Source of the DNA: Tardiphaga sp. vice304
Lineage (GTDB): Bacteria; Pseudomonadota; Alphaproteobacteria; Rhizobiales; Xanthobacteraceae
Direction of reading: 5' to 3'
DNA: 64,000 bases
Assembly: GCF_007018905.1 (NCBI RefSeq)
Contig: NZ_CP041402.1
Span: 310,001 to 374,000 of the forward strand
Numbering within the stretch: position 1 is the stretch's first letter; the number at the start of each line of letters is the position of its first letter. The notes under the pieces are model-generated. The model made no database searches. It saw only the letters and a program-made list of their open reading frames with translations, and had not been told where the DNA came from. Made by a program: the position numbers and the translations under genes. Of the stretch, positions 1 to 8,877 are shown piece by piece.

Positions 1-300
1 ATGCCGATCGAGACGACGATGCCCTGCGCCCGCGCCTCGTCTTTGATCGCCTTGACCTCGGGACCATCGACCAGCACCGACTGGTCCGCCATTAGGACGA
101 ATAAGTCGTGATTGTCGATCGGCGCCGACAATGCGGCCCATACTGGAAAGGCAGGGATGAAGGTTTCCGGAAAAGCGACGAGGGCGGCGCCTGCAGCGGC
201 TGCCTCACGGATGAGCGAGATCGCCTTTTTCGTGGTCGCGGCCTTGTCAAGAAATACCGGTGCCGCGTGGACCGCGGCGGCCTTGAATCGGGGAAGCATG
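1..300 (-). CDS. Nitrilase (N-terminal part, runs off the window)
   Basis: Read on the minus strand from an ATG at 300, the frame stays open to the window edge, so only the first 100 residues are present. The N-terminus has the layout of the carbon-nitrogen hydrolase (nitrilase) superfamily: a beta strand with KAAAVHAAPVFLD, then the block VAFPETFIPAFPVW, whose Glu is the first residue of the Glu-Lys-Cys triad. The FIPAFPVW continuation is typical of true nitrilases (nitrile to carboxylate plus ammonia) rather than amidases; Lys and Cys lie outside the window. It is divergent from the LysR gene at 436 with a 135-bp shared upstream region, the usual layout for a LysR-controlled enzyme. Nitrilase is well supported; the substrate is unknown. 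Confidence 0.85.
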
Positions 301-435
301 TCAGGATCCTTGGTTTCCGACAGGCTAGGTCGCATCGGAGCGCCGTGGGTATAGGCAATCCTGCAACCCGGCTTGCAGGCGGCGACAATCCGCCTCACCA
401 CCAGGGCTTGGCACAGCTCTTGCTCCCGTCTCGGC

Positions 436-1410
436 ATGAAGGATTTCAATTCGATCGACTGGGACGACCTGAAGGTGTTCCTGCATGCGGCCCGCGGTGG
501 CAGCCTGGGCAGCGCAGCGCGACGCCTGAAGGTCGATCAGTCCACCATCAGCCGCCGCATCGCGCATCTGGAAAGTACACTGGGTATTGCACTGTTCGAG
601 CGGCTACCCTCGGGGCTGCGCGTCAATGAGGCCGGCGATCGCCTGTTGTGCCACGCCGAACGGATCGAGAGCGCAGTCATCGCGATGCGTGAGGACGTGC
701 AATGCGGCAGCAGCCAGATGGCCGGGCGCGTGCGCCTTGCCACGATGGAGGGCATCGCCTCGCTTTATCTGGCGCAGCGTTTCGCGCAACTGCGCCACCA
801 ACACCCCAACCTCACCGTGGAGTTGCTGACGTCGCCTCAAACCGTTTCAGTGAACCGGCGCGAAGCCGATCTCTTCCTCAGCTTTTTTCGGCCGGCCGGC
901 CAAGGCATGGTGTCGGAAAGAATCGGCTGCTTCGAACTCCTGCTTTACGCCTCTCAGGATTATCTCGACCGCAACGGCATGCCCCGCTCGGCCGCCGATC
1001 TCGTCCGGCACAGCTTCGTGACCTATATCGATGACCTCATCCAGCTCGCGTCTGTGCGCTGGCTCGACGACATCATCAAGAACCCAACGGTGAGCTTTCA
1101 TTCCAACAGCATGATCGCGCAGATGAACGCCGCGGCCGGCGGCCTTGGCCTGGTGCTGTTACCAAGCTTCGCCGCAGCCGGCCGTGACGACCTTGTACCC
1201 ATGCTGCCCGCAAAGATTTCGACAACGCGTGAACTCTGGATTAACGTTCACACCGACCTGCAGTTCGTGCCGCGCATTCGCGCCGTATCAAGCTTTCTGA
1301 AGGCGACTTTCAAAATGGATCCGATGATGCAGAGCGATACGTCAGGCCGGAAACTGCTTGAGGCTCTCTTAGAATCAGACAGCAAGATCGCAACTTCCGA
1401 CAGCCATTGA
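436..1410 (+). CDS. LysR-family transcriptional regulator
   Basis: About 324 residues from ATG 436. The N-terminal winged helix-turn-helix is clear (WDDLKVFLHAARGGSLGSAARRL, then the recognition helix around DQSTISRRIAHLE), followed by a periplasmic-binding-like effector domain to about residue 300. The frame is open upstream to 373, but the conserved HTH begins near 445, so 436 is preferred. It is transcribed away from the nitrilase at 300, which is its most likely target; the 135-bp gap should hold the operator. The 25-residue C-terminal tail past the effector domain is hydrophilic. The family call is secure, the effector is unknown. Confidence 0.9.
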   Translation: MKDFNSIDWDDLKVFLHAARGGSLGSAARRLKVDQSTISRRIAHLESTLGIALFERLPSGLRVNEAGDRLLCHAERIESAVIAMREDVQCGSSQMAGRVRLATMEGIASLYLAQRFAQLRHQHPNLTVELLTSPQTVSVNRREADLFLSFFRPAGQGMVSERIGCFELLLYASQDYLDRNGMPRSAADLVRHSFVTYIDDLIQLASVRWLDDIIKNPTVSFHSNSMIAQMNAAAGGLGLVLLPSFAAAGRDDLVPMLPAKISTTRELWINVHTDLQFVPRIRAVSSFLKATFKMDPMMQSDTSGRKLLEALLESDSKIATSDSH

Positions 1411-2125
1411 TCTACGTACCGGGCAGACAGCGCCAACTATATGATCTTATTTATTAAAGTTCAGATTAAGGGCTTTGAACAAAGATGGTGCCCAGACCTG
1501 CCCGCCTGTTTGCAGAATATTACCACGAGCTAGGCCACACGCATGCCGACTATCAAAGAGCGTTTACTAACTCTAATAGCTTCTTAACCGGGCCTAACAG
1601 AGGCACAAATAGCCGAATGCCTATTTGGCGACGTAGCTGTAGATCGGCATGCCATTTTACCCTCGATCGGCTTCCCATATTGACCCCACTCGTGAGCATT
1701 AATGTCACTCACACTATTAACGATTTCAACGGTCGGCCGGCGTTAATGTGGGGCGCCGATCGGGGTTAAACTTCGGAGTCGATACAAAGGGCGCTGGAAT
1801 GACACCGTCCCCGCATCGGCCCAGCAAAGCGCTCCAGGGCTCGACTGTGGACGACGCGCTCGCTTCAAGGATGCACGCAACCCGCAGGGTTGGATCATCA
1901 AGCTGGGCCTTATAGGATTTGGTGCGGCTCAATCGTCTATGCCAGCTGATCGGTGTTTTTCGCCGGTTATGTATCGAGCAGATTGACTTCAACTGGCTGC
2001 GCCTGACGGCGGAAGCCTCCTATGGCCTCCGGCAAAGACGACAGCAGATTGCCCGTTTTTTCCTGACGCAGATGATCGCGTATGACGTATACCTGTTGGA
2101 CCAACGTGCATCGGGAAAATCAGCA
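1411..2125. other. Intergenic stretch without a supported gene
   Basis: This 715-bp stretch separates the first LysR gene from the GTG start of the second, IS-split one. It is more AT-rich than its surroundings in the 1430-1720 part. Short open frames exist (1485-1769 plus, 1726-1992 minus), but none shows a recognisable domain, codon bias or ribosome binding site. The open frame 1919-2152 on the plus strand is only the upstream extension of the interrupted LysR reading frame. It is probably decayed mobile DNA plus the LysR promoter. Confidence 0.5.
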
Positions 2126-2144
2126 GTGCGCTTTCTGACGCTTA

Positions 2145-3079
2145 GAGTCTGACTCATAATGAATTCGTTTGATTTCAGGCTTTTGCAAGCCGTCTTATAA
2201 GGACGCGAATGTGAGCGACGAACGCCCAGGCAACGGCGCTGGCGATTGTGGTCTCGAAGTCCTTTGCCAATCTGCGGCAGCGACCGAGCCATCCGAACGT
2301 TCGTTCGACGACCCATCGGCGCGGTAGGATTTCGAAGCCCTGCTCCCTGTCGGATCGTTTTATGATTTCTATCGTCCAATTGCCGATGCGCTTCAAAGCT
2401 TGACGCAGCTTATCTCCGGCATAGCCACCATCGGCAAAAATATGGCGCAGCCACGGATAGCGATAACGTATCGAAGCAAGAACGCACGGGGCACCATCAC
2501 GGTCCTGAATGCTGGCTTCGTGCACGACCAGCCCGACCAAGTTTCCTTGCGTGTCGGTGACGATGTGGCGCTTGCGGCCCTTGATTTTCTTACCTGCATC
2601 ATAGCCCCGGGGGCCGCCGCTTTCCGTGGTTTTCACCGACTGGCTGTCAATCACTCCGGCCGTTGGGCTCGCCTCTCGGCCAGCCGCCTCGCGCGAGGCC
2701 ATCACGAGCGTGTAGTTCAGCGACGCAAACAGTCCGCCGCGCGACCACGCGTAGAAATAGCCCTGCACCGTCGAGTAGGGCGGGAAATCCTTGGGCAACT
2801 GCCGCCATTGGCAGCCGGTCGACGCAATATACAGGATCGCATCCATCACCGTTCGCATATCTGTCGCACGCGGGCGACCGAGCGCCGAAGCAGGCGGCAG
2901 AAGCGGCTCCATCACAAACCACTCGGCATCCGTCGTATCGCTTTCATATCGCAAGCTCGCCCGCCTATAGTGTCGGCGGGTGATTTCAGTCCAGACCATC
3001 GTGCTCTCCCTCGAATCTTCGCAAATCCGAAGGAATCACAACTGGCTGAAATCACTCAGCTTCTTTTTCAGTCAGCCTC
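2145..3079 (-). mobile_element. IS5-family insertion sequence, copy A
   Basis: This 935-bp element has imperfect terminal inverted repeats (GAGTCTGACT at 2145; GAGGCTGACT read inward from 3079, with a shared GATTTCAG further in). It is flanked by a TTA direct repeat (2142-2144 and 3080-3082), the 3-bp target duplication expected of several IS5 subgroups. It carries one transposase gene on the minus strand. A second copy at 11699-12633 has the same transposase frame at a constant offset of 9554 bp and appears identical by reading. The insertion splits a LysR gene after its sixth codon. Confidence 0.92.
2175..2999 (-). CDS. IS5-family transposase (copy A)
   Basis: This is a 274-residue DDE transposase in one frame. 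The N-terminal domain holds the WFVMEPLLPP and CQWRQLPKDFPPYSTVQGYF blocks typical of IS5 transposases (residues about 27-82). The catalytic acids read as D118 (VIDSQSVK), D190 (FADGGYAG) and E232 in VVERTFGWLGR. No frameshift is present, so the protein should be active. The same protein is encoded at 11729-12553. The length matches single-frame IS5-family members. Confidence 0.95.
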   Translation of the reverse strand: MVWTEITRRHYRRASLRYESDTTDAEWFVMEPLLPPASALGRPRATDMRTVMDAILYIASTGCQWRQLPKDFPPYSTVQGYFYAWSRGGLFASLNYTLVMASREAAGREASPTAGVIDSQSVKTTESGGPRGYDAGKKIKGRKRHIVTDTQGNLVGLVVHEASIQDRDGAPCVLASIRYRYPWLRHIFADGGYAGDKLRQALKRIGNWTIEIIKRSDREQGFEILPRRWVVERTFGWLGRCRRLAKDFETTIASAVAWAFVAHIRVLIRRLAKA

Positions 3080-4142
3080 TTAGATATTTTTACGCGGTGG
3101 CGAGGCTCGGATCGATCCGCAAGGCGGCCGACCGGCTGCATGTCGCGCCATCGGCCGTGAGTCGTCAGATTGCGCAACTTGAGCATGAACTCGACGCCGT
3201 TTTGTTCGAACGGTCGAAGAGTGGCGTGCGGCTGACGGCGGCCGGCGATGTTCTCGCGCGCCAGAGCAATCGTATCTTTCGTGATCTCGATCGCGCACGC
3301 GCCGGTATCGACGATCTGCGCGGCTTGCGGCGTGGCGAGGTCAACCTGTGGGTGATCGAAGGAATCGTGCGCGGCGTGCTGCCAAAAATTCTCGGCGATT
3401 TCCAGCAGCGTTATCCCGCCGTCGCGTTTAAAGTACAGACCGCGTCCACCGATCGCATCATCGAGGCCCTTCTGGAAGACGATGCCGATATCGGCATCAC
3501 GTTTAATGCCGCCCCGCGCGCGGAAATCGAAACCATCGCGGAGTTTCCGGAGCCGATCTCGTGCCTCGTCTCGCCGGATCACGAGTATGCTGGACGCACG
3601 GAACTCAGCCTCGCCGATATCTGCAAAAAACCGCTCGCGCTTCCCGATCACAGTTTCGGTCTGCGGCAGTCCTTCGAGCGCGCGGTCGTCAATCAGAAGC
3701 TTGCACCACAAGTAATCCTGACAACGAATTCGTTGGAGCTGACAAATGCCATGGCGGCCACCGGTCAGTTCATCGCCTTCAAGCCGGCGCTCGCGGCGGT
3801 GTCGTTGCTGAAATCAGGTCGGCTCAAGTCGATTCCCTTGACGGATATCGAACTGGCCGCGGCGCGGTCCAGCATCAGCGTACATCGCGACAGGCCGTTG
3901 TCTCATGCGGCCCAGGAATTCTTGAAAATGCTGACCGCTGCAATCAGATCGTCAAAAGAACAGACGACCTAGCCGCGGATTTGGAGGTGTTGCCTTTTCT
4001 GCATGATCGCATGACAGTTTCTCGACTTTAAAGATCAGAGATTGCTTCCTAGGCTGTCGGCATTGGAACCGGGGACCGTCGCTTCAGCGGCATCCCGATC
4101 GAAGACTCAACGTCCGACCGCAGCATCTTGTCAGGAGAGACC

Positions 4143-5198
4143 ATGACCGTGCAGAACACTGGATCGACGTCGTTGTCAGCTCTGTCAGCGCATTCGCGCC
4201 GCAGCGTGTTACTTGGAACGGGCGCGCTCGGTCTGGCTGCGGCGTTGCCGATGCCGGCAATCGCGCAGGGTAGGACCAAGGTAATCGTCTCCGAGGCGAT
4301 CCATATCGCGCTTTATACGCCGCTTTACGTTGCGATGCGCAAGGAACTGTTCGCCAGGCAGGGGCTCGATGTCGAACTCTCGACGGCGGGCGGTATCGCG
4401 GTCCCGGTGTCGGTGCTGCTGGCCAATCGAGCGCAATTCGCGCTGACCGGCACAGGCATGTCGGTGAATTCGACACTGGAAGGCGGCAAGATGAAGGTGA
4501 TCGGCAAGGTCGCCGGCGGCGTCTCGCTGTTCGCCATCGCCAAACCGGGCTTGAAGATCAACTCGCTCGCCGATCTCAAGGGCAAGACCATCGCCACGCT
4601 GCGCTTCCCATCCAACACCATCTCGACGCCGACTTATCTGATGCGCGGCATCGGCGGCTTCGACCCGAAGGAAGCCGGCGTCAATTTTCTTGAACTGCCA
4701 CCCGGTGCGCAGGCTGCCGCCGTCAAGGACGGACGCGCCGACCTCGCGATCGTATTCGACTGGGACGCCAGCATCGGCGTCACGCAGTTCGGACTAGAAG
4801 TGGTTTTTTCCTTCGCAGACATCCTCGGGCCGATCGCGTTCTCGTCGATCTTTGTCACCGAGCAATATGCCAAGTCTAACGGCGATACGGTGCAAAAATT
4901 CATGAACGGTCTGGCCGCGGCGATGAAGCTCATGCAGTCCGATCCGAACGTCTTCGAAGAGGTCAGCCGGCTGGAGTTTCCCTCTGTCGCCCCCGAAGTG
5001 GTCAAGCTCGGCGCGAAAAACTTTATGAACACGAAGAACGTGATGCCGCGCAACCCGATCATCACCAAGGAAGATTGGGACGCGATTATGAAGCATGAAA
5101 GCGGCGCTGGCACGCTCAAGAAAACGTTGCCTTACGAGGACATGGTGGACAACAGCTTCGCTACCAAGGCCACCACCGAATTCGGCATGCCGGGCTGA
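4143..5198 (+). CDS. ABC transporter substrate-binding protein, NMT1/TauA type
   Basis: About 351 residues from ATG 4143, chosen because AGGAGAG at 4133-4139 sits just upstream; a TTG at 4128 is in frame but lacks this. A twin-arginine-like signal ([19 protein letters not shown]) ends near the AIAQG cleavage region, so the protein is periplasmic. The mature part begins [25 protein letters not shown], the NMT1/THI5-like periplasmic binding fold that serves TauABC/SsuABC/pyrimidine importers. It is the first gene of the operon that continues with RutB- and RutC-like enzymes, a permease, a RutD-like hydrolase and an ATPase. A pyrimidine-derived or ureido ligand is inferred from context, not shown. 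Confidence 0.85.
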   Translation: MTVQNTGSTSLSALSAHSRRSVLLGTGALGLAAALPMPAIAQGRTKVIVSEAIHIALYTPLYVAMRKELFARQGLDVELSTAGGIAVPVSVLLANRAQFALTGTGMSVNSTLEGGKMKVIGKVAGGVSLFAIAKPGLKINSLADLKGKTIATLRFPSNTISTPTYLMRGIGGFDPKEAGVNFLELPPGAQAAAVKDGRADLAIVFDWDASIGVTQFGLEVVFSFADILGPIAFSSIFVTEQYAKSNGDTVQKFMNGLAAAMKLMQSDPNVFEEVSRLEFPSVAPEVVKLGAKNFMNTKNVMPRNPIITKEDWDAIMKHESGAGTLKKTLPYEDMVDNSFATKATTEFGMPG

Positions 5199-5221
5199 TC
5201 GGCCTCACATTGAATGCGAAC

Positions 5222-5953
5222 ATGAGTGCCAACATGAGTTCGATGCCTAAACTGCCGCAATCGCTACCACGTCGCGACAGCTACTTGATGCTGTCCGCCA
5301 GCCCAGAAGAATTTCCGCTATCGGCGAATGAGACCGCGCTGATCGTCGTCGATATGCAGAATGCCTACGCCTCACCGGGCGGCTATCTCGATCTCGCCGG
5401 CTTCGATGTGACGGGCGCTAAACCAGTCATATCAGCCGTTGCGGAAACTATCGAGATTTCTCGCAAGCTCGGCTTCACAATCGTCTTTTTTCAGAACGGC
5501 TGGGATAGCGCCAAACAGGAAGCCGGAACGCCGGACTCGCCGAATTGGTGGAAGTCGAACGCGTTGAAGACGATGCGCGCGCAGCCCGAACTCGACGGCA
5601 AGCTGATCACGCGGGGCACGTGGGATTACGACCTCGTCGACAAGCTCAAGCCGATGCCGGGCGATCTCGTGCTCGGCAAACCGCGCTACAGCGGTTTTGC
5701 CGGGACGCAACTGGACGCCATGCTGCGCGCACGTCGAATCCGAAACCTCGTCGTGGTCGGCGTCGCCACCAATGTCTGCGTCGAATCCACCATTCGCGAC
5801 GCTTACTTTCTCGAATACTTCTCGATCATGGTGAAAGACGCCACCTTGCAGGCCGGACCACCCGCCTTGCAGGAGGCGACGATCTACAACGTCGAAACCT
5901 TCTTCGGCTGGACCACCACCGTCAGCGAGTTGCGCAGCCTCACCAACCGCTAA
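5222..5953 (+). CDS. rutB: RutB-like ureidoacrylate amidohydrolase (isochorismatase family)
   Basis: The isochorismatase-like cysteine hydrolase fold carries the expected Asp-Lys-Cys set: Asp in [11 protein letters not shown], Lys in [11 protein letters not shown], Cys in [12 protein letters not shown]. Whole blocks match what I remember of RutB rather than general isochorismatases: [48 protein letters not shown] and ETFFGW. RutB splits ureidoacrylate to aminoacrylate, CO2 and ammonia. It lies 23 bp after the binding-protein gene and 71 bp before the RutC-like gene. The start is uncertain: TTG 5210, ATG 5222, 5234 or 5243, none with a strong ribosome site. The family call is firm; the substrate here may be a relative of ureidoacrylate. 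Confidence 0.85.
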   Translation: MSANMSSMPKLPQSLPRRDSYLMLSASPEEFPLSANETALIVVDMQNAYASPGGYLDLAGFDVTGAKPVISAVAETIEISRKLGFTIVFFQNGWDSAKQEAGTPDSPNWWKSNALKTMRAQPELDGKLITRGTWDYDLVDKLKPMPGDLVLGKPRYSGFAGTQLDAMLRARRIRNLVVVGVATNVCVESTIRDAYFLEYFSIMVKDATLQAGPPALQEATIYNVETFFGWTTTVSELRSLTNR

Positions 5954-6024
5954 TGGATTTATCGGCCCCAACACAATCTCAAGACAACGATAAAAACAGC
6001 GACAACGTTCACAAGGATCTCGAC

Positions 6025-6414
6025 ATGCCGCGCAAACCGATCATACCCGCTGGTTCACCGCCGCCAATGGCCCCCTATTCGCCGGGTGTTGTCGCCGACA
6101 ACATCCTTTACGTCTCCGGCGTGCTGGCGATGGATGCGAGCGGCGGAATTGTCGGCGTCGGCGACGCGACGGCGCAAACACGCGCCGTGCTGGAGTCGAT
6201 CAAAAGCATCGTCGAGACTGCCGGTGGCACCATGGCCGACGTCACGATGAACTCGATCTTCCTCAAGGATCTGGCCGATTACGCCAAGATGAACGCGGTG
6301 TACAAAGAATACTTCCCGAGCGAATTTCCAGCGCGTTACTGCATTCGCGCCGACCTCGTGAAGCCCGAATTCCTCGTGGAAATCGCGTCCGTCGCGCATC
6401 TGTCGAAACGCTGA
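6025..6414 (+). CDS. rutC: RutC-like aminoacrylate deaminase (RidA/YjgF family)
   Basis: 129 residues from ATG 6025 (AAGGA at 6013-6017), the usual RidA length. Blocks such as [60 protein letters not shown] and LVEIASVAH follow RutC closely; the Arg in PARYCI is the conserved active-site Arg of the family. RutC promotes loss of ammonia from aminoacrylate. The stop overlaps the permease start by one base (TGATG at 6412-6416), so translation is coupled. A general RidA housekeeping role is possible, but placement directly after rutB argues for a pathway role. Confidence 0.88.
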   Translation: MPRKPIIPAGSPPPMAPYSPGVVADNILYVSGVLAMDASGGIVGVGDATAQTRAVLESIKSIVETAGGTMADVTMNSIFLKDLADYAKMNAVYKEYFPSEFPARYCIRADLVKPEFLVEIASVAHLSKR

Positions 6415-7199
6415 TGACGACAGTGTCACAGGCCCAGCCGCGCCGTTCGGCGATGTCGCCGTGGCTGCTGATCGTGGTCGGGCAGATCGCCCTTACAGTC
6501 GGGTTCTTCGGATTGTGGGAAATCGCGATCCGCGCCGGCTGGTTGCCGGTCTATCTCTACGGCCAGCCGAGCGGCATCGCGAGTAAATTTGTCACCTTGC
6601 TCGCCGACGGCACGCTGGTCGAATCCACGCTCGTCACCGGCTTCGAATCTCTAGTTGGGTTCGTGATCGGCTGCTCGCTCGGCAGCGCAGCCGGACTTGC
6701 GCTGTGGCTGACGCCGCGTTTTGCGCTGATCCTGCGGCCGTTCATCGTCGCGATCAACGGTCTGCCAAAGATCGCTCTTGCCCCGTTGATCATCGTCTGG
6801 TTCGGCATCGGTATCGAATCCAAGATCGCCATCGCGGCGATCATCACCTTCATCGTGTCGCTGATGACCGCCTTCAGCGGCGCGCAGGAGGTCGATCAGG
6901 ATCTGATCCGGCTGATGCGTTCGCTCGGAGCGAGTTCGCGGCAGACGTTCACCAAGATCGTCGCACCGGCGACCATGCCGTGGATCATCTCCGGCCTGCG
7001 GCTGAATGTCGGCTTCGCGCTGATCGGAGCCGTCGTCGGCGAATACATCGCCGCTAAATCCGGCCTCGGCTATCTCGTTTATTACGCCGGCACTTTGTAC
7101 GACCTGAACGCCGTCTGGGTCGGGCTCTTCGCATTAATGCTGCTCGCGCTGGTGCTTGATTACGGCGTCACGATGCTTGAGCGATGGCTGAGCTGGTGA
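6414..7199 (+). CDS. ABC transporter permease, TauC/SsuC type
   Basis: This is a 261-residue integral membrane protein with about six hydrophobic segments, the first at residues 12-35. The cytoplasmic coupling loop has the permease signature region LIRLMRSLGASSRQTFTKIV followed by PATMPWIISGLRLNVGFAL, the BPD_transp_1 layout seen in TauC, SsuC and ThiX-like proteins. It is presumed to act as a homodimer with the binding protein at 4143 and the ATPase at 8073. The start overlaps the rutC stop. The gene order (enzymes between the transporter genes) suggests one transcript from 4143 to 8870. Confidence 0.88.
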   Translation: MTTVSQAQPRRSAMSPWLLIVVGQIALTVGFFGLWEIAIRAGWLPVYLYGQPSGIASKFVTLLADGTLVESTLVTGFESLVGFVIGCSLGSAAGLALWLTPRFALILRPFIVAINGLPKIALAPLIIVWFGIGIESKIAIAAIITFIVSLMTAFSGAQEVDQDLIRLMRSLGASSRQTFTKIVAPATMPWIISGLRLNVGFALIGAVVGEYIAAKSGLGYLVYYAGTLYDLNAVWVGLFALMLLALVLDYGVTMLERWLSW

Positions 7200-7230
7200 A
7201 ATTGCGTGCGCGCGATGCCTGGAGAGTTCG

Positions 7231-8073
7231 ATGCCGTTAGCTAAGATCAATGGAACCGAGATCGCCTACACCGATGCCGGGCAGGGCGACCCCGTGCTGC
7301 TGGTGGCCGGGATCGGCGGCGCAGGCGGTTACTTCAAACCGAATGTCGATGCCTTTGCCGCATCCTATCGCGTCGTGGTGCACGACCATCGCGGCACCGG
7401 CGGATCGCGTAAGGATCGCATCGTCTATTCGGTGCCGCAGATGACCGACGACATGATTGCCTTGATGGATTCTCTCGACATCGAAGCGGCGCATATTGTC
7501 GGGCACTCTACGGGGGCCGCAATGGCGCAGGACATTGCGCTGCGCTTTCCGGCGCGGATCAAGAGCGCGGTCTTCTATGCCGGTTGGGAAACTGCCGACG
7601 GCTACTTCAAGCGTTGCTTCGATGTCCGCAAGCGTGTGCTGGCCGATAGCGGCTCGCTCGCTTACGTGCAAACCACGCCGCTCTTTCTCAACCCGCCCTG
7701 GTGGGTCAGCGCCAACCTCGAACGGCTCGAAGCGGACGAACCTGCAGCGGCGGCGGCGCTCGCACCCGCCGAGATCATGACGAGCCGCATCGATGCGATT
7801 TGTTCGTACAGTCCCGGCGAGGCGCTGCGCGGGATCACGTGCCCATCGCTCATCACCTGCGCACTGGACGATCACCTGACGCCATATTTCTATTCGCAGC
7901 GGATGGCGCGGCTGATGCCGAACGCCGACACGTTTTTCTTTCAGACCGGCGGCCACGCCGTTTCGCAAGTGCTGCCCGAGCAGTTCAACACCGTGGTGCT
8001 GTCATATCTCGACGCGGTGACAGCAGGACGACCATGGCGCGCGCCGGCCGTGAGCTATCCGGAGATTGTTTGA
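7231..8073 (+). CDS. RutD-like alpha/beta hydrolase, Ser-nucleophile copy
   Basis: 280 residues; ATG 7231 is preceded by GGAGAG at 7220-7225. The alpha/beta hydrolase fold shows an oxyanion region (AGIGGAGGYF), nucleophile elbow GHSTG with Ser93, an acid in ALDDHLTP (about 213-214) and His242 in QTGGHAVSQ, a complete triad. Around these are blocks that resemble RutD: YRVVVHDHRGTG, GWETADGYFKRCFDVRKRVL, YVQTTPLFLNPPWW, and a C-terminal FNTVVLSYL. RutD is thought to hydrolyse aminoacrylate or its carbamate. The TGATG overlap with the ATPase gene (8071-8075) ties it to the operon. Carbamate or enamine hydrolase is the likely role. Confidence 0.75.
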   Translation: MPLAKINGTEIAYTDAGQGDPVLLVAGIGGAGGYFKPNVDAFAASYRVVVHDHRGTGGSRKDRIVYSVPQMTDDMIALMDSLDIEAAHIVGHSTGAAMAQDIALRFPARIKSAVFYAGWETADGYFKRCFDVRKRVLADSGSLAYVQTTPLFLNPPWWVSANLERLEADEPAAAAALAPAEIMTSRIDAICSYSPGEALRGITCPSLITCALDDHLTPYFYSQRMARLMPNADTFFFQTGGHAVSQVLPEQFNTVVLSYLDAVTAGRPWRAPAVSYPEIV

Positions 8074-8870
8074 TGGCCGATGCTGCAATGACTGCGCACG
8101 ACGTGCTGACCGCACGCGAGGTCGGCATGATCTTCAACGCCGACAGTACGAATCCCGTTCGCGCGCTCGGCAATATTTCGTTCGGATTGCGCCCGCGTGA
8201 AGTGCTGGCAATCGTCGGTCCGTCGGGCTGCGGCAAGACGACCTTATTCAACATCATCGCCGGCCTCATTACGCCCAGCCTCGGCAGCGTGTCAGTCAAC
8301 GGCGTACAGGTCGCCGGGGCCAAAGGGCAAGTCGGTTACATGCTGCAAAAAGACATGCTGCTGCCCTGGCGCAGCGTGCTGGACAATGTGACGCTGGGCC
8401 TCGAAGTGCGCGGCGTCGGTCGTAAGGAATCCGAAGAAATTGCGCACCGGTTGATCAACGCCTATGGCCTTGGTGGATTCGAAAATGCCAAGCCCGCGAC
8501 ACTGTCCGGCGGCATGCGTCAGCGCGTCGCCTTTATGCGAACGCTGGCGTTCGATCCGGATGTCATACTGCTCGACGAGCCGTTCTCTGCGCTGGATTTC
8601 CAGACCCGCCTTCTCTTGCAGGGCGAAGTTCAGCGCATCATCCGCGAGCGCGGCAAAAGCGTCATCCTCGTCACGCATGACATCGGCGAGGCGATCACCA
8701 TGGCTGACCGCATCGTCGTCATGACCAATCGGCCTGCCACCGTGAAGAGCGTGCACACAATCGAACTGTCGGACTCCGAGCGCGACCCTGTGACGATCCG
8801 GACCAATGCGCTTTTCAACGATTACTTCAACCGGATCTGGGGCGAGCTGGAAATTCGCCGCGAGGTCTGA
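8073..8870 (+). CDS. ABC transporter ATP-binding protein, TauB/SsuB type
   Basis: 265 residues from ATG 8073, overlapping the previous stop. The canonical nucleotide-binding domain has Walker A GPSGCGKT at 49-56, Q-loop region LQKDMLLPW near 91-99, signature LSGGMRQR from residue 144, Walker B VILLDEP at 164-170 and the H-loop in LVTHD. This set matches the nitrate/taurine/sulfonate/NMT1 importer ATPases. It closes the six-gene operon; the next gene, on the opposite strand, ends 8 bp further on. Confidence 0.93.
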   Translation: MADAAMTAHDVLTAREVGMIFNADSTNPVRALGNISFGLRPREVLAIVGPSGCGKTTLFNIIAGLITPSLGSVSVNGVQVAGAKGQVGYMLQKDMLLPWRSVLDNVTLGLEVRGVGRKESEEIAHRLINAYGLGGFENAKPATLSGGMRQRVAFMRTLAFDPDVILLDEPFSALDFQTRLLLQGEVQRIIRERGKSVILVTHDIGEAITMADRIVVMTNRPATVKSVHTIELSDSERDPVTIRTNALFNDYFNRIWGELEIRREV

Positions 8871-8877
8871 CGGGGCG

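Larger units (their letters stand above)
2126..3972 (+). pseudogene. LysR-family regulator interrupted by IS5 at codon 7
   Basis: Joining 2126-2144 to 3083-3972, that is, removing the IS at 2145-3079 and one copy of the TTA target repeat, gives a continuous 302-residue LysR protein beginning MRFLTLRYFYAVARLGS. GTG 2126 follows the purine-rich GGGAAAA at 2113-2119 with good spacing. HTH features (IRKAADRLHVAPSAVSRQIAQLE) and the effector domain are all downstream of the insertion and intact. An in-frame GTG at 2980 inside the IS end would give a 330-residue fusion whose first 34 residues come from the element, so a variant protein could still be made. It lies 170 bp upstream of, and parallel to, the ABC/Rut-like operon, and is its likely regulator. 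Confidence 0.8.

Noticed and set aside
1485..1769. 94-residue open frame in the first intergenic stretch
   Set aside because: No ribosome site, no domain and composition not coding-like.
5222..6414. Maleamate amidase and N-formylmaleamate pathway (NicF/NicD type)
   Set aside because: The hydrolase blocks match RutB rather than NicF as I remember them, and a RidA-type protein sits next to it; no 2,5-dihydroxypyridine dioxygenase is present.
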